DNA of 64,000 nucleotides, taken from positions 1 to 64,000 of the forward strand of contig JAGFNW010000022.1 in NCBI GenBank assembly GCA_017592665.1, given 5' to 3'. Positions 41,602-51,020 of this stretch are shown in pieces. How positions within the stretch are numbered: the stretch's first letter is position 1; every line of letters begins with the position of its first letter. Made by a program: the position numbers and the translations under genes. The DNA comes from Streptosporangiaceae bacterium NEAU-GS5 (GTDB taxonomy: Bacteria > Actinomycetota > Actinomycetes > Streptosporangiales > Streptosporangiaceae). The notes under the pieces were generated by a model. That model saw only the letters and a list, made by a program, of their open reading frames with translations. It had not been told where the DNA came from and did not search any database.

Positions 41602-42396
41602 TTAGAAGCCGGGGAAGACGCGGCGGAGGAGGGCTAGGTCGGCGGCGCCCTCGGTGAGTATGAGGGCGTCCGGGATGTAGGGGGGCTTGAGGCGGCCGGC
41701 GAGCAGGCGCAGCCAGGCTTCGGCCGGGAGGGTGAGCGTGCCGTCCGCCTGTTCCGGCGCGTCGAAGTCGATGCCGATCGGCTCCTGGAGGCGCAGCGCG
41801 ATGACCGATGCGGGGTCGGTCGTGGTGACCTTGATCACCAGACGCCGGCCGTCCAGCGCGTCCGGCTTGGCGATCCAGGACAGCATGCTGGTATCCCCGT
41901 GCAGCAGGATCGCCGTGGCGTCCGGCCGCAGGGTGGCCTGCTCGTCGAAGCTGACGTGCACGTCCCAGGCGTGCAGGGTGAACTCGTTGAGGCGCATCCG
42001 CGCCGCCGTCGCCACGTCGATCGGCGCGGGCAGGAAGCCCATGTCGATGCGGAGGCTCTCGCGGGTGGCGGCGTCGAGCGACTCATAGAGCCGCACGAGG
42101 ATCTCGTTCGCCTCGATGAAGCCGTCGGCGCGCTCGCGGCGCGTCATGGCGTTCCACCGATCCCAGACCGAGTGGTTGAAGTCGCCGCCCGGAGCCGGCT
42201 TGCCGTCCAGCGCGGCCTCGACGACCGCCCGGCCGATCTCGGCGCCGCTGCCGAGATGGCTGAGCACCTGCGAGATGTCCCACTCGGAGGAGCCCGACGA
42301 CCGCTCGAGATCGTCGATGCCCAGCCCCGACACCAGCCCGGCGAGGTCGTCGTATCCCGTGCGCAATGCGGAAATGTTCGTGTCAGCGCTGCCCAT
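41602..42396 (-). CDS. Maleylpyruvate isomerase N-terminal (DinB-like) family protein
   Basis: A 264-aa DinB/mycothiol-dependent-type four-helix protein. The start GLVSGLGIDDLERSSGSSEW, then DISQVLSHLGSGAEIGRAVV (about 45-64), contains the W-x-V-x-D-V-x-x-H-L-type helix with the first metal His. The later MRLNEFTLHAWDVHVSFDEQ (about 155) gives further His ligands. The C-terminal SCP2-like half contains AWLRLLAGRLKPP. Members use mycothiol in thiol-transfer or isomerisation. ATG 42396 is preferred, preceded by GGAGT. It stands alone between two secreted-protein genes. Confidence 0.8.
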   Translation of the reverse strand: MGSADTNISALRTGYDDLAGLVSGLGIDDLERSSGSSEWDISQVLSHLGSGAEIGRAVVEAALDGKPAPGGDFNHSVWDRWNAMTRRERADGFIEANEILVRLYESLDAATRESLRIDMGFLPAPIDVATAARMRLNEFTLHAWDVHVSFDEQATLRPDATAILLHGDTSMLSWIAKPDALDGRRLVIKVTTTDPASVIALRLQEPIGIDFDAPEQADGTLTLPAEAWLRLLAGRLKPPYIPDALILTEGAADLALLRRVFPGF

Positions 42397-42554
42397 CACT
42401 ACTCCAGCCCTTTGGTTATGCGGAGGTCTGCACTGGATGACCATGGCGGCCGTCACCCTATTCCCGAACGAACTCGGCCACGGCCCTTGTCGAGTCGCGC
42501 GGGTCGGCATACCGTCTAGCCGCCGGTCCGGCCTAGGGCGCGCTTGGAGTCACC

Positions 42555-45500
42555 ATGCACGTGCTCAGAGGTGTGATCATCGCAGGCCTGGTGGTGTCCG
42601 GTCTCGCCGTACTGCCATCCGAGCGTGCGCTCGGCGGCGCGCAGGCGGGGCTGCGCTCCAGCGACGCGGCGCTGGTCCGCGACGACCAGCGGTGGGTCTC
42701 GCTGTCGGGCGGCGAGTCGCTGTCCGACCAGGGGACCAAGGCGTGCAAGCCCGGCGACGCGGTGTGGCAGAAGGGCTTCGCGCACGTGCCGTACCGCATC
42801 GGGCCCACACCCGACCAGCTGGCCGACTGCTGGACGGGTGACGCCATGCCTGGCGGCCCGGGCGCCTGGGCGGACGCGGCGGCGGGATCGGTCGGCTCCC
42901 CCGCGATCGCCCGCGTCGGCTCCACCTGGCGGCTCTACTACGCGGCCCGCGTGGCGGGTTCACAGCAGCGCTGCGTCGGCATGGCCACCAGCGGCGCGTC
43001 GACCGGGCCGTTCCTGCCGGGGACGGCGGCGGTCGTCTGCCCGGCGGGCGGGCTGTCCGCGGTGGACCCCGACCTGTTCTACGACCGCCAGACCTCGGCC
43101 TGGTTCCTGCTGTGGCGGCAGGACACCGACGCCCAGAGGTGCCAGACGGACATCCACGTACGGGCGATCGACACGCAGGACGACCGGATCATTCTGCGCT
43201 CGTCGGCCGCCGCGCTCGGTTTCGACGAGATCAGCGGCGTGTCCGCCTGCCCCGGCGGCGTACGGCATCTCATCGAGAGCCCCGCCATGGTGCGCGCGGC
43301 CGACAACCAGCTGTGGCTCTTCTTCTCCGCCAACAGCAAGACCTCGACCGACTACGCGACCGGATGGGCGCTGTGCGGCACCGCCGTGGCGACCGCCGAC
43401 TGCGGGCTGCTCAGCGCCTTCGACCCGGCCGGGCGCAACCGGCCGACCTGGGGCTGGAGCCAGCGCGCGGGCGCCAACGCCAAGCCGTACCTCGGCTTCC
43501 CCGACCTGCCCGGCTTCGGCGGCATGTCGCTCGCCACCGCCGACCCGACGGCGACCGGTCCACAGCCTGTGTACGCCACCGGCCAGATGTACTGGGGCGG
43601 AGCCGCACAATTGCGGACCCAGTTCGTCTTCCGGCTGGACACGTCGTGGACGGTGCCCGCGCTGTTCGAGTCGGACATCGTCACCATCCACGGCAAGAGC
43701 GGCGCCTTCGGCGGGGCCACAGCGGCCACCACCCCGAGCGGGCAGTCGCTGTCCACGCGAGCCGTGCGCGGGTGGGGCTGGCCCAACGGGCACCACGGGA
43801 TCTTCAACGCGATGGCCGGTGACGGGACGCTGATCGTCCAGGGCGGCAGCTACAACGCCGACGATTTCGTGATGGGCGCGTACGACCCCAGATCCAGCGC
43901 CTGGTCCAACATCCCGATCACGTCGAGCACCGGGAGCGCCACCATCTCGCCCAGCCCGGCGGGCAAGCGGGCCGGTGGGTCGGCGTGGGACGCCCAGGCG
44001 ATCCGCAACGGGAGCGCCGTCGCCTTCACCGACCTCTTCGGCTTCCCCTGGGATCACTACCAGGAGCAGGCCATACCAGCGGAGGGCGTGTGGCCCGCGT
44101 TCGGCCTCCTCACCAAGGTGAACAACACCTGGCAGGTCGCCTCGGGCAGCGGGTGGAAGAACCAGTGGACGGGAGGGCAACTGGCGCGGTCGGTGCCGCG
44201 CTCCCCCGCGCATCCCAGCGACCCGTCGATCAGCGAGCGGGCGTGCGAGCCGGTCGCGTTCGACCCCGCCGAGAGCTTCTGTGGCGGCCCCAACGAGGTG
44301 AGCGAGCTCCCCCGATCCAAGGACCTGATCGTCACCCAGTATTTCGGCGGCCTGATGGCCCTCCACGTCACCGGGCCGGACTCGGCCGGCCGGTATGACG
44401 TCCGGGTCAGCGGTTTCTACAAGTATCCACGGGTCCCCGACATCAATCCGCCGGGCCCCGCGGGCGACCTGGTCATCCTTCCCAAGACGGCGATGCCGGA
44501 TCCGACGAGCGCGCCCGGCGACGAGCGGTTCATCGTCGGGTTCGACATCTTCCACGCCGAGAGCGGCGCCACCCCCGTCCCGCTGCAGAAGGGCATCGTC
44601 CAGGAGTTCTCGTACGACTCGGCCACCGGCGAGATCAAGCCGACCTCCGCGCCCATCAACAATCTCGGCGAAGGCATCTACGACTATCAGGGCAACCTGT
44701 GGGGCAGCGGGCCCAAGCTCACCGTGACCGTCAAAGGCACGCTTGGCGGGCCGGACTGCCCGTTCAGCCTGGCCCAGTGGACGGCCGATCCGACCTTCTA
44801 CCGGACTGGAAACGACTGGGGCCAGACCTGTCAGCCGGACTACGACATCCTGCAGCGCCAGGACGTCGGCGGCCCGTTCGGCGGAGGGATGCTCCAGCTC
44901 AGCGAGGATCCGGCCAGCCACACCATGGTGGGGATCGACACCTGGAACACGGCCAACACGATCGCGATCCGGCACACCGGCACCGGCCGGGACAAGACGT
45001 TCACCATCGGAAACCTGACCGACACCGGCCGCAACCTGCTGCCCATGGCGGTCGGCTCCTTCGAGCAGCGGCCGGGCGTCTTCGACGCCAACGGGCGGCT
45101 CTGGTTCGTGATCCATCACTGGCCGCCGCAGGACGCGACGCCGTACACCCAGCCCCTGGATCACTGGGTGATCGACGTCGACGTGCCGAGGCTGTTCGAG
45201 CCGCCTCCGGTCGCGCTGCCCGCCGCGACCGGCCAGTCGGCGATCGTGCAGGCCGAGAACAACACGACCATGACCACGACGAAGTCGACCACTGAGATCA
45301 TCGCCGTGGACTCCGACGCCTACCTGAAGAAGGCCCCGGGCGGGCTGGGCTTCATCCTCGCCGACAACACCGGCTTCGGACATCTCAGTGGCACGGTCCG
45401 CTATCAGGTCTACGTGCCGGAGGCCGGGACCTACCGGATCGTCTATCAGGCGACGCGGCTGTCCAACACCCCGAACGCCGCCATCCAGCTCGGCGTCGGC

Positions 45501-45653
45501 GCGAACACCTACATCTCACCGGTCAAGACCGGCTGGCAGCCGACCGACCCGCGCGACGTCCCGCTGCCCGCCGGCCTCCAGACCCTCAGCCTGTCGCCAC
45601 CGCCCAACGGCGGCGGCTGGTATCTCGACTGGATCCAATTGACGCGTGTTTGA
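42555..45653 (+). CDS. Large secreted GH43-like beta-propeller protein with C-terminal CBM
   Basis: A 1032-aa exported protein. A weak signal peptide (VIIAGLVVSGLAVLPSERALG) precedes a region (about 110-420) like five-bladed GH43/GH62 glycosidases: GSPAIARVGSTWRLYYAAR, SAVDPDLFYDRQTSAWFLLW with a possible general-base Asp, and LIESPAMVRAADNQLWLFF with a Glu. The middle 400 residues are unassigned. Residues about 895-1032 form a CBM6/35-like domain (QAENNT, VRYQVYVPEAGTYRIVYQA, GGGWYLDWIQLTRV). It may cleave or bind arabinan- or xylan-type sugars outside the cell. GGAG precedes the start. Confidence 0.65.
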   Translation: MHVLRGVIIAGLVVSGLAVLPSERALGGAQAGLRSSDAALVRDDQRWVSLSGGESLSDQGTKACKPGDAVWQKGFAHVPYRIGPTPDQLADCWTGDAMPGGPGAWADAAAGSVGSPAIARVGSTWRLYYAARVAGSQQRCVGMATSGASTGPFLPGTAAVVCPAGGLSAVDPDLFYDRQTSAWFLLWRQDTDAQRCQTDIHVRAIDTQDDRIILRSSAAALGFDEISGVSACPGGVRHLIESPAMVRAADNQLWLFFSANSKTSTDYATGWALCGTAVATADCGLLSAFDPAGRNRPTWGWSQRAGANAKPYLGFPDLPGFGGMSLATADPTATGPQPVYATGQMYWGGAAQLRTQFVFRLDTSWTVPALFESDIVTIHGKSGAFGGATAATTPSGQSLSTRAVRGWGWPNGHHGIFNAMAGDGTLIVQGGSYNADDFVMGAYDPRSSAWSNIPITSSTGSATISPSPAGKRAGGSAWDAQAIRNGSAVAFTDLFGFPWDHYQEQAIPAEGVWPAFGLLTKVNNTWQVASGSGWKNQWTGGQLARSVPRSPAHPSDPSISERACEPVAFDPAESFCGGPNEVSELPRSKDLIVTQYFGGLMALHVTGPDSAGRYDVRVSGFYKYPRVPDINPPGPAGDLVILPKTAMPDPTSAPGDERFIVGFDIFHAESGATPVPLQKGIVQEFSYDSATGEIKPTSAPINNLGEGIYDYQGNLWGSGPKLTVTVKGTLGGPDCPFSLAQWTADPTFYRTGNDWGQTCQPDYDILQRQDVGGPFGGGMLQLSEDPASHTMVGIDTWNTANTIAIRHTGTGRDKTFTIGNLTDTGRNLLPMAVGSFEQRPGVFDANGRLWFVIHHWPPQDATPYTQPLDHWVIDVDVPRLFEPPPVALPAATGQSAIVQAENNTTMTTTKSTTEIIAVDSDAYLKKAPGGLGFILADNTGFGHLSGTVRYQVYVPEAGTYRIVYQATRLSNTPNAAIQLGVGANTYISPVKTGWQPTDPRDVPLPAGLQTLSLSPPPNGGGWYLDWIQLTRV

Positions 45654-45722
45654 GCCTGATGATGACGTCCCTTGACGGGTAGATTCATGACCGTTCAACC
45701 GGCATCAGCCAAGGAGAGTCCG

Positions 45723-46019
45723 ATGTCCAAGATCGGTCTGCTAGCCCGAATCGAGGCCAAGCCGGAGCACGCCGAGCATGTCGCCAAGCTCCTGCACGAC
45801 GCGGTGGACCTCGCCCACGAGGAGGACTTCACCGTCACCTGGTACGCCTTCCGGGAAAGCGAGACGGTGTTCGGCATCTTCGACACGTTCGCCGACGAGT
45901 CCGGCCGGACCAGCCACATGGAGGGCAAGATCGCCCAAACCCTCATGGGCGCCGCCGAGACCATGCTCGCCTCGCCTCCCGAGATCAAACAAATCGACCT
46001 CATCGGCGTCAAAAACTAG
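45723..46019 (+). CDS. Antibiotic biosynthesis monooxygenase (ABM)-domain protein
   Basis: A 98-aa ferredoxin-like ABM-fold protein: GLLARIEAKPEHAEHVAKLL at the start, TVTWYAFRESETVFGIFDTFADE in the middle. This fold covers small cofactor-free quinol monooxygenases such as YgiN, and dimeric stress proteins. AAGGAGA lies upstream of ATG 45723, favoured over an earlier in-frame ATG. It forms a single-gene unit. Enzymatic activity is not shown by the sequence. Confidence 0.75.
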   Translation: MSKIGLLARIEAKPEHAEHVAKLLHDAVDLAHEEDFTVTWYAFRESETVFGIFDTFADESGRTSHMEGKIAQTLMGAAETMLASPPEIKQIDLIGVKN

Positions 46020-46131
46020 CGCCCACACCGGACGGACGGCCGATCTACGTAGAAATGGGATATCGCTGACAAATTGGGGCGAATAGCCGTGTAAGACTCG
46101 CTTGGAGCCGTACGAGCGAGGAGGAGGACCT

Positions 46132-48552
46132 ATGTCCTCGGACACGAACGGGAACGCTCCAGAACCGGCGGGGTCGGAAGGACGCATGCTCGGCGGGATG
46201 CCGGATGAGCCGGCGCTCGGCCGCGGTCCTGTCGACGGAGACGCGGACGAGTTCGAGCAGAGCGACTACCACCACCCCGCCGCGGGATGGGGTGCGGCGC
46301 GGAGCGTCGCGCGGGTGGTCGCCAAGTCCGGCGACCCGATCGAGGCCATGCGCGCGATCAAGCGGATGAACCACGAGGACGGCGGGTTCGACTGCCCCGG
46401 GTGCGCGTGGCCCGACGACACGAAGGGGCTGCGGCTCGACCTCTGCGAAAACGGTATCAAGCACGTGATGTGGGAGCTGACCCACAAACGCGCCGATCGG
46501 GCGTTCTTCGCCACGCACACGGTGACCGAGCTGGCGGGCTGGAGCGACTTCGCGCTCGAGGATCAGGGCCGGCTCACCGAGCCCATGCGCTACGACGCGG
46601 AGACCGACCGCTATGTCCCGATCTCCTGGAACGAGGCCTTCACCATGGTGGCCACCGAGCTGAACCGTCTGGACAGCCCGCACCAGGCGTCGTTCTACAC
46701 CTCGGGGCGGCTCAGCAACGAGGGCTCGTTCCTCTACTCGCTGTGGGTGCGCGAATTCGGCACCAACAACCTGCCGGACTGCTCGAACATGTGCCACGAG
46801 GCGAGCGGGCGGGCGCTGCAGGCCTCGATCGGCACCGGCAAGGGCACCTGCGACCTCGCCGACTGGGACGACGCCGAACTGATCTTCGTGATCGGCGTCA
46901 ACGCGGCCACGAACGCGCCGCGGATGCTCACCTACCTCGCCAAGGCCCACCGCCGCGGGGCCCGGATCGTGCACGTCAACCCACTGGTCGAGGCCGCGGC
47001 CACACGCACGATCGTGCCGCATGACTATCTCGCCATGGCGACGTTCAAATCGACGGCTCTCAGCACGCTGAACGTCCAGCCGCGGATCGGCGGCGACCTG
47101 GCCCTGATCCGGGGCGTGTCGAAGGCCGTACTGGAGCGGGCGAAGAGCGACCCGGCGGCGATCTCCACCGAGTTCCTCACCCACTGCACCACGGGCTTCG
47201 AGGAGTACCGCGACGTGTGCGCCGCCACCTCGTGGGACGACCTCACCCATCAGTCGGGCGTGAGCGAGCGCACCATCCGCCGGATGGCCGAGCTCTACGT
47301 GGAGTCCAAGCGCACGATCATCGCCTGGTGCCTCGGCATCACCCAGCAGGAGCACGGCGTGGACACGATCAGGGAGATCGTCAATTTGCTGCTCCTGCGC
47401 GGCAACATCGCCCGCGAGGGCTGCGGTCCCTCGCCCGTGCGCGGGCACAGCAACGTCCAGGGCAACCGCACGTTCGGGATCGCCAACCGGCCGCCGCAGG
47501 AGCTGCTCGACCGGCTGGCGGAAGTGTGCGGCATCGACCCGCCGCGGCAGGACGGGCTGGACACGGTCGGCACGATCGAGGCGATGCTCCGCGGTCAGGT
47601 GAAGGTGTTCGTCGCCATGGGCGGCAACTTCGCGCTGGCCGGCCCCGACACGGCCACGATCTTCACGGCGCTGCGCCGCTGCGAGCTCACGGTCCAGGTC
47701 AGCACCAAGCTCAACCGCAGCCACATCGTGCACGGCAAGCGGGCGCTCATCCTCCCCTGCCTCGCGCGCACGGAGAAGGACTACCAGCGCGGCGGTCTGC
47801 AGGGCGTCTCGGTCGAGGACAGCATGGCCATGGTCCACATGTCGTACGGGATGAAGCGGCCGGCCTCGCGGCAGCTGCGCTCCGAGCCCGCGATCATCGC
47901 CGGCCTCGCACGGGCGACCCTTCCCGGCAGCAGGACGCCCTGGAAGGCGTACGTGGAGGACTACGACCGGATCCGCGACACGATCGCCAAGGTCGTCGAC
48001 GGCGTGGAGGACTACAACCGCCGTGCCCGCCGCCCGCTCGGATTCCGCATCCGGCAGCCGGCGCGGGAGGGCATGTTCCTCACCCCGTCGGGCCGCGCCG
48101 AATTCTCCGCGGCGCCGCTTCCCGACGTCATTCCCGGCGAGGGCCGTCTGACCTTGAGCACCATGCGGTCGCACGACCAGTTCAACACGACCATCTACTC
48201 CAACGACGACCGCTATCGCGGCGTCAAGAACATGCGCACGGTGCTGTTCATGAACCGGGCCGACATGCGCGCCCGCGGGATCGCCGAATACGACCTGGTC
48301 GACGTCACGAGCATCGCCAAGGACGGCTCGCGCCGCACGGTGTACGGCTATCACGCGATCGCCTACGACATTCCGGCCGGGTGCGCGGCGGGATACATGC
48401 CCGAGCTGAACGCTCTGTGCCCGCTCGGCGACTTCAGCGCGCAGAGCGAACAGCCGCTCATGAAACACCTGGTCGTCGAGGTCGTACGGACCGGTGGTCA
48501 GCGCCCGGCGGATCGGGCGGCGGCCAGCTCCATGCCGTCGAGAATGAGCTGA
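46132..48552 (+). CDS. FdhF/YdeP-family molybdopterin oxidoreductase
   Basis: An 806-aa molybdenum-bis-MGD enzyme related to formate dehydrogenase H and E. coli YdeP. The family signature FDCPGCAWPDD lies near residue 90, followed by PISWNEAFTMVATEL, DCSNMCHEASG and FVIGVNAATNAPRML in the cofactor domain. The MopB-like C-terminal domain holds RSHDQFNTTIYSNDDRYRG (about 685). No FdhF-type Sec/Cys cluster for formate is clear, so the substrate is unknown; YdeP is linked to acid resistance. GAGGAGGAGG precedes ATG 46132. Its last 55 bp overlap the convergent TetR gene. Confidence 0.85.
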   Translation: MSSDTNGNAPEPAGSEGRMLGGMPDEPALGRGPVDGDADEFEQSDYHHPAAGWGAARSVARVVAKSGDPIEAMRAIKRMNHEDGGFDCPGCAWPDDTKGLRLDLCENGIKHVMWELTHKRADRAFFATHTVTELAGWSDFALEDQGRLTEPMRYDAETDRYVPISWNEAFTMVATELNRLDSPHQASFYTSGRLSNEGSFLYSLWVREFGTNNLPDCSNMCHEASGRALQASIGTGKGTCDLADWDDAELIFVIGVNAATNAPRMLTYLAKAHRRGARIVHVNPLVEAAATRTIVPHDYLAMATFKSTALSTLNVQPRIGGDLALIRGVSKAVLERAKSDPAAISTEFLTHCTTGFEEYRDVCAATSWDDLTHQSGVSERTIRRMAELYVESKRTIIAWCLGITQQEHGVDTIREIVNLLLLRGNIAREGCGPSPVRGHSNVQGNRTFGIANRPPQELLDRLAEVCGIDPPRQDGLDTVGTIEAMLRGQVKVFVAMGGNFALAGPDTATIFTALRRCELTVQVSTKLNRSHIVHGKRALILPCLARTEKDYQRGGLQGVSVEDSMAMVHMSYGMKRPASRQLRSEPAIIAGLARATLPGSRTPWKAYVEDYDRIRDTIAKVVDGVEDYNRRARRPLGFRIRQPAREGMFLTPSGRAEFSAAPLPDVIPGEGRLTLSTMRSHDQFNTTIYSNDDRYRGVKNMRTVLFMNRADMRARGIAEYDLVDVTSIAKDGSRRTVYGYHAIAYDIPAGCAAGYMPELNALCPLGDFSAQSEQPLMKHLVVEVVRTGGQRPADRAAASSMPSRMS

Positions 48553-49130
48553 AGCCCGCCGTCGAACGACCGGTCGCCCTGCGGACCGCCCATCTCCGTG
48601 ACGCCCGCCATGACCCGTGGGTAGGCGGCCTGGAGCGCCGCTATGTCGGGCATCTCCTCGCCCGTGCTGGTGCGCGCCTTGTCGGCCTGCTCTTCGAGCA
48701 CGAACCCGGCGACGTACGCGCTCATCGCGGAGATGCCCTGCATGGCATCCCTGACGGTGAAGCCCGCCGACTCCAGCCCTGTCACCATCCGCTCGACGAC
48801 GGTGAACAGCTCCGGCGACGGCCGGGTGCCGGCCGCCAGCTTGGCGCCGTCGCGGTAGGCGTTGAGCATCTCGCGGTCGGCGTGGGCGAAGTCGGCGACC
48901 CACTGCCGCCACTTGGCGGGGTCGCTCAGCTGGGGGCGTGACATGTGCCCGGACATCATCGCCGCCGCCATGGCGTCGAGCAGCGCCTGCTTGTTCGCGA
49001 AGTGCCAGTAGAGGGCGGGGGCCTGCACGCCGAGCTCGGTGGCGAGCCGGCGCAGCGTCAGCCCGTCCAGCCCCACTTCGTTGAGCAGCCGCAGCGCCGC
49101 CGCGACGATGGTGCCTTTTTCCAGAGCCAC
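48498..49130 (-). CDS. TetR-family regulator of the adjacent drug exporter
   Basis: A 210-aa repressor of the TetR_C (tetracycline repressor-like) class. The HTH is AALRLLNEVGLDGLTLRRLA, then VQAPALYWHFANKQALLDAM. Ligand-binding helices include MQGISAMSAYVAGFVLEEQA. GTG 49130 is used; TTG 49154, with AAGGA upstream, would add eight residues (LNVVKLSS). It is divergent from the DrrA-like gene across a gap packed with TTAACG-GTTAA palindromes, so it probably represses the exporter and itself. Its 3' end overlaps the FdhF/YdeP gene by 55 bp. Confidence 0.85.
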   Translation of the reverse strand: MALEKGTIVAAALRLLNEVGLDGLTLRRLATELGVQAPALYWHFANKQALLDAMAAAMMSGHMSRPQLSDPAKWRQWVADFAHADREMLNAYRDGAKLAAGTRPSPELFTVVERMVTGLESAGFTVRDAMQGISAMSAYVAGFVLEEQADKARTSTGEEMPDIAALQAAYPRVMAGVTEMGGPQGDRSFDGGLQLILDGMELAAARSAGR

Positions 49131-49161
49131 GCTTGACAGCTTAACAACGTTCAATCCATCC

Positions 49162-49189
49162 TTAACGCTGTTAGATTTAACGGCGTTAA
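49162..49189. promoter_or_regulatory. Tandem TetR operators (TTAACG-N-CGTTAA)
   Basis: TTAACGGCGTTAA (49177-49189) is a perfect palindrome about one base; TTAACGCTGTTAG (49162-49174) is an imperfect copy 15 bp away. A third, weaker relative (TTAACAACGTTCA) begins at 49141. They cover the start regions of both divergent genes and reach the exporter's AAGGAG ribosome site. Confidence 0.7.
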
Positions 49190-49199
49190 GGAGATGGCC

Positions 49200-50114
49200 G
49201 TGATCTGCGTACGAGGATTGCGCAAGCGCTACGCGGCTCAGCAGGCGCTCGACGGCATCGATCTGGACGTGCCGGCGGGCACGGTCTGCGGGCTGCTCGG
49301 GCCCAATGGAGCCGGCAAGACGACGGCGATCCGCATCCTGGCCACCCTGCTGCGGCCGGACGAGGGGCGCGCCGAGGTCGCCGGGCTGGACGTGGTGCGG
49401 GACGCGGCCCGGCTGCGCTTCCGCATCGGGCTGGCCGGGCAGCACGCCGCGGTCGACGAGCTGCTGACGGGGCGGCGCAACCTGGAGCTGTTCGGACGCC
49501 TCTATCACCTGCCCCGAGCCGCGGCCCGGAGCAGGGCGGACGAGCTGCTGGAGCGGTTCGGGCTCGCGGAGGCCGGCCGGCGGCCCGTCAGGGAGTATTC
49601 GGGTGGCATGCGGCGGCGGCTCGACCTGGCCGCCAGCCTGATCGTGTCGCCGCCCGTGCTCTTCATGGACGAGCCGACGACCGGGCTCGATCCGCGCAGC
49701 CGGATGCAGCTCTGGGATCTGCTCCGCGACCTGGTCAAAGAGGGCACGACGCTGCTGCTGACCACCCAATATCTGGACGAGGCCGACCAGCTGGCGGATC
49801 AGATCGTGGTGCTGCGCGAGGGCGTCGTGGCCGCCGCTGGATCTCCGGCCGACCTGAAGCGGCAGATCGGCGGCGACCGCGTGCGGGTCGTCTTCCGCGA
49901 GGCGGCCGATGTGGCGGCGGGACTTCGGCTGCTCCCCCGGCCCGACGAGGCCGACCTCGGCGCCACCGGCCGGGAGGTGAGCGTGCCGGCACCGGACGGC
50001 GCGCAGTCGCTCATCCGCATCGCCGGTGCGCTGGACGCGGCCGGCATCCCCGTCGAGGATCTGGCGCTGCGGCGCCCCAGCCTCGACGAGGTCTATCTCC
50101 ACCTGACGTCCTGA
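49200..50114 (+). CDS. ABC exporter ATPase (DrrA-like)
   Basis: A 304-aa ATP-binding subunit of an ABC-2 exporter in the daunorubicin-resistance class. Walker A GPNGAGKTTAIR (about 36), signature YSGGMRRRLDLA (about 135), Walker B VLFMDEPTTGLDP (about 157) and the switch His in LLLTTQYLDEADQ are intact. The C-terminal 80 residues form the DrrA-type extension. An ATG at 49194 is too close to AAGGAG; GTG 49200 is spaced correctly and preferred. It is followed by its permease 13 bp downstream. Confidence 0.9.
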   Translation: MICVRGLRKRYAAQQALDGIDLDVPAGTVCGLLGPNGAGKTTAIRILATLLRPDEGRAEVAGLDVVRDAARLRFRIGLAGQHAAVDELLTGRRNLELFGRLYHLPRAAARSRADELLERFGLAEAGRRPVREYSGGMRRRLDLAASLIVSPPVLFMDEPTTGLDPRSRMQLWDLLRDLVKEGTTLLLTTQYLDEADQLADQIVVLREGVVAAAGSPADLKRQIGGDRVRVVFREAADVAAGLRLLPRPDEADLGATGREVSVPAPDGAQSLIRIAGALDAAGIPVEDLALRRPSLDEVYLHLTS

Positions 50115-50127
50115 CAAGGAGCCCTGG

Positions 50128-50928
50128 ATGTACGAGACGCTGCGCTGGACCGTGCTCGACTCCCTCACGATCGCCGGGCGCACCTACTCGCGGCTGAAGG
50201 CCCAGCCGGCCGAGATCGCCGGATTCCTGGTCTTCCCCGTGATCATGACGGTCCTGTTCGGTTACGTCTTCGGCAGCGCGATCACCCTGCCGAACGGCGG
50301 CGACTACCGGGACTACCTCATGCCGGGCATCTTCATGCAGGTCATGGCCATGACCGCGACCTCGTCCGCCACCACGGTCGGCGAGGACATGGCGCGCGGG
50401 ATCATCGACAGATTCCGCTCCCAGCCCATCGCGCGAAGCGCCGTGCTGGTCGGGCGGAGCGTGGCCGACCTGTCCATGCACCTGCTGTCGCTGGCCGCAA
50501 TGGTGCTGGCCGGGATCGTGCTGGCCGGCTGGCGTGCCCGCGGCGACGCCGGGGCGACCGCGGCGGGGTTCGCCCTGCTGGCCCTTTTCGGGTTCGCGAT
50601 GATCTGGGTGGGCACGTACATCGGGCTGTGGATCAAGAGCGGCGCGCAGGCGGACGCGGCCACGTTCGGCTGGCTGTTCCCCATGACGTTCCTGGCCAAC
50701 ACGTTCGTGCCGACCGAGGGGCTGCCGGCGTGGCTCAAGCCGATCGCCGACTGGAATCCGATGAGCGCCGTCGTCGCCGCGGCCCGCGACCTCTTCGGCA
50801 ACCCCACCTCGGTCTCCAGCGCCTGGCCGCTGCGGCATCCGGTCACCGCGAGCCTGCTGTGGTCGGTGGCGATCGTCGTGGTCTTCCTGCCGCTGGCCGT
50901 ACGCCGATATCGGACCATGTCGCGATGA
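50128..50928 (+). CDS. ABC-2 exporter permease (DrrB-like)
   Basis: A 266-aa ABC-2 membrane subunit with six helices (IAGFLVFPVIMTVLFGYVFG, LLSLAAMVLAGIVLAGW, SLLWSVAIVVVFLPLAV). The central YLMPGIFMQVMAMTATSSATTVGEDM segment and FRSQPIARSAVLVGR are typical of DrrB. It pairs with the upstream ATPase to pump a hydrophobic drug-like molecule. It lies 92 bp upstream of the ferredoxin-reductase gene. Confidence 0.9.
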   Translation: MYETLRWTVLDSLTIAGRTYSRLKAQPAEIAGFLVFPVIMTVLFGYVFGSAITLPNGGDYRDYLMPGIFMQVMAMTATSSATTVGEDMARGIIDRFRSQPIARSAVLVGRSVADLSMHLLSLAAMVLAGIVLAGWRARGDAGATAAGFALLALFGFAMIWVGTYIGLWIKSGAQADAATFGWLFPMTFLANTFVPTEGLPAWLKPIADWNPMSAVVAAARDLFGNPTSVSSAWPLRHPVTASLLWSVAIVVVFLPLAVRRYRTMSR

Positions 50929-51020
50929 TTTGCCAACTCTTGCCCGCTCACCTTCAGCTGCCGCTCTGACCTGCGGGTACGCCTCTCATCACGGCTCGCA
51001 CACTCGACAGGGGGTCGCCG

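Noticed and set aside
46045-48912. A 955-codon minus-strand frame opposite the FdhF/YdeP gene
   Set aside because: Shadow of a well-supported molybdopterin enzyme; its apparent continuity comes from codon bias.
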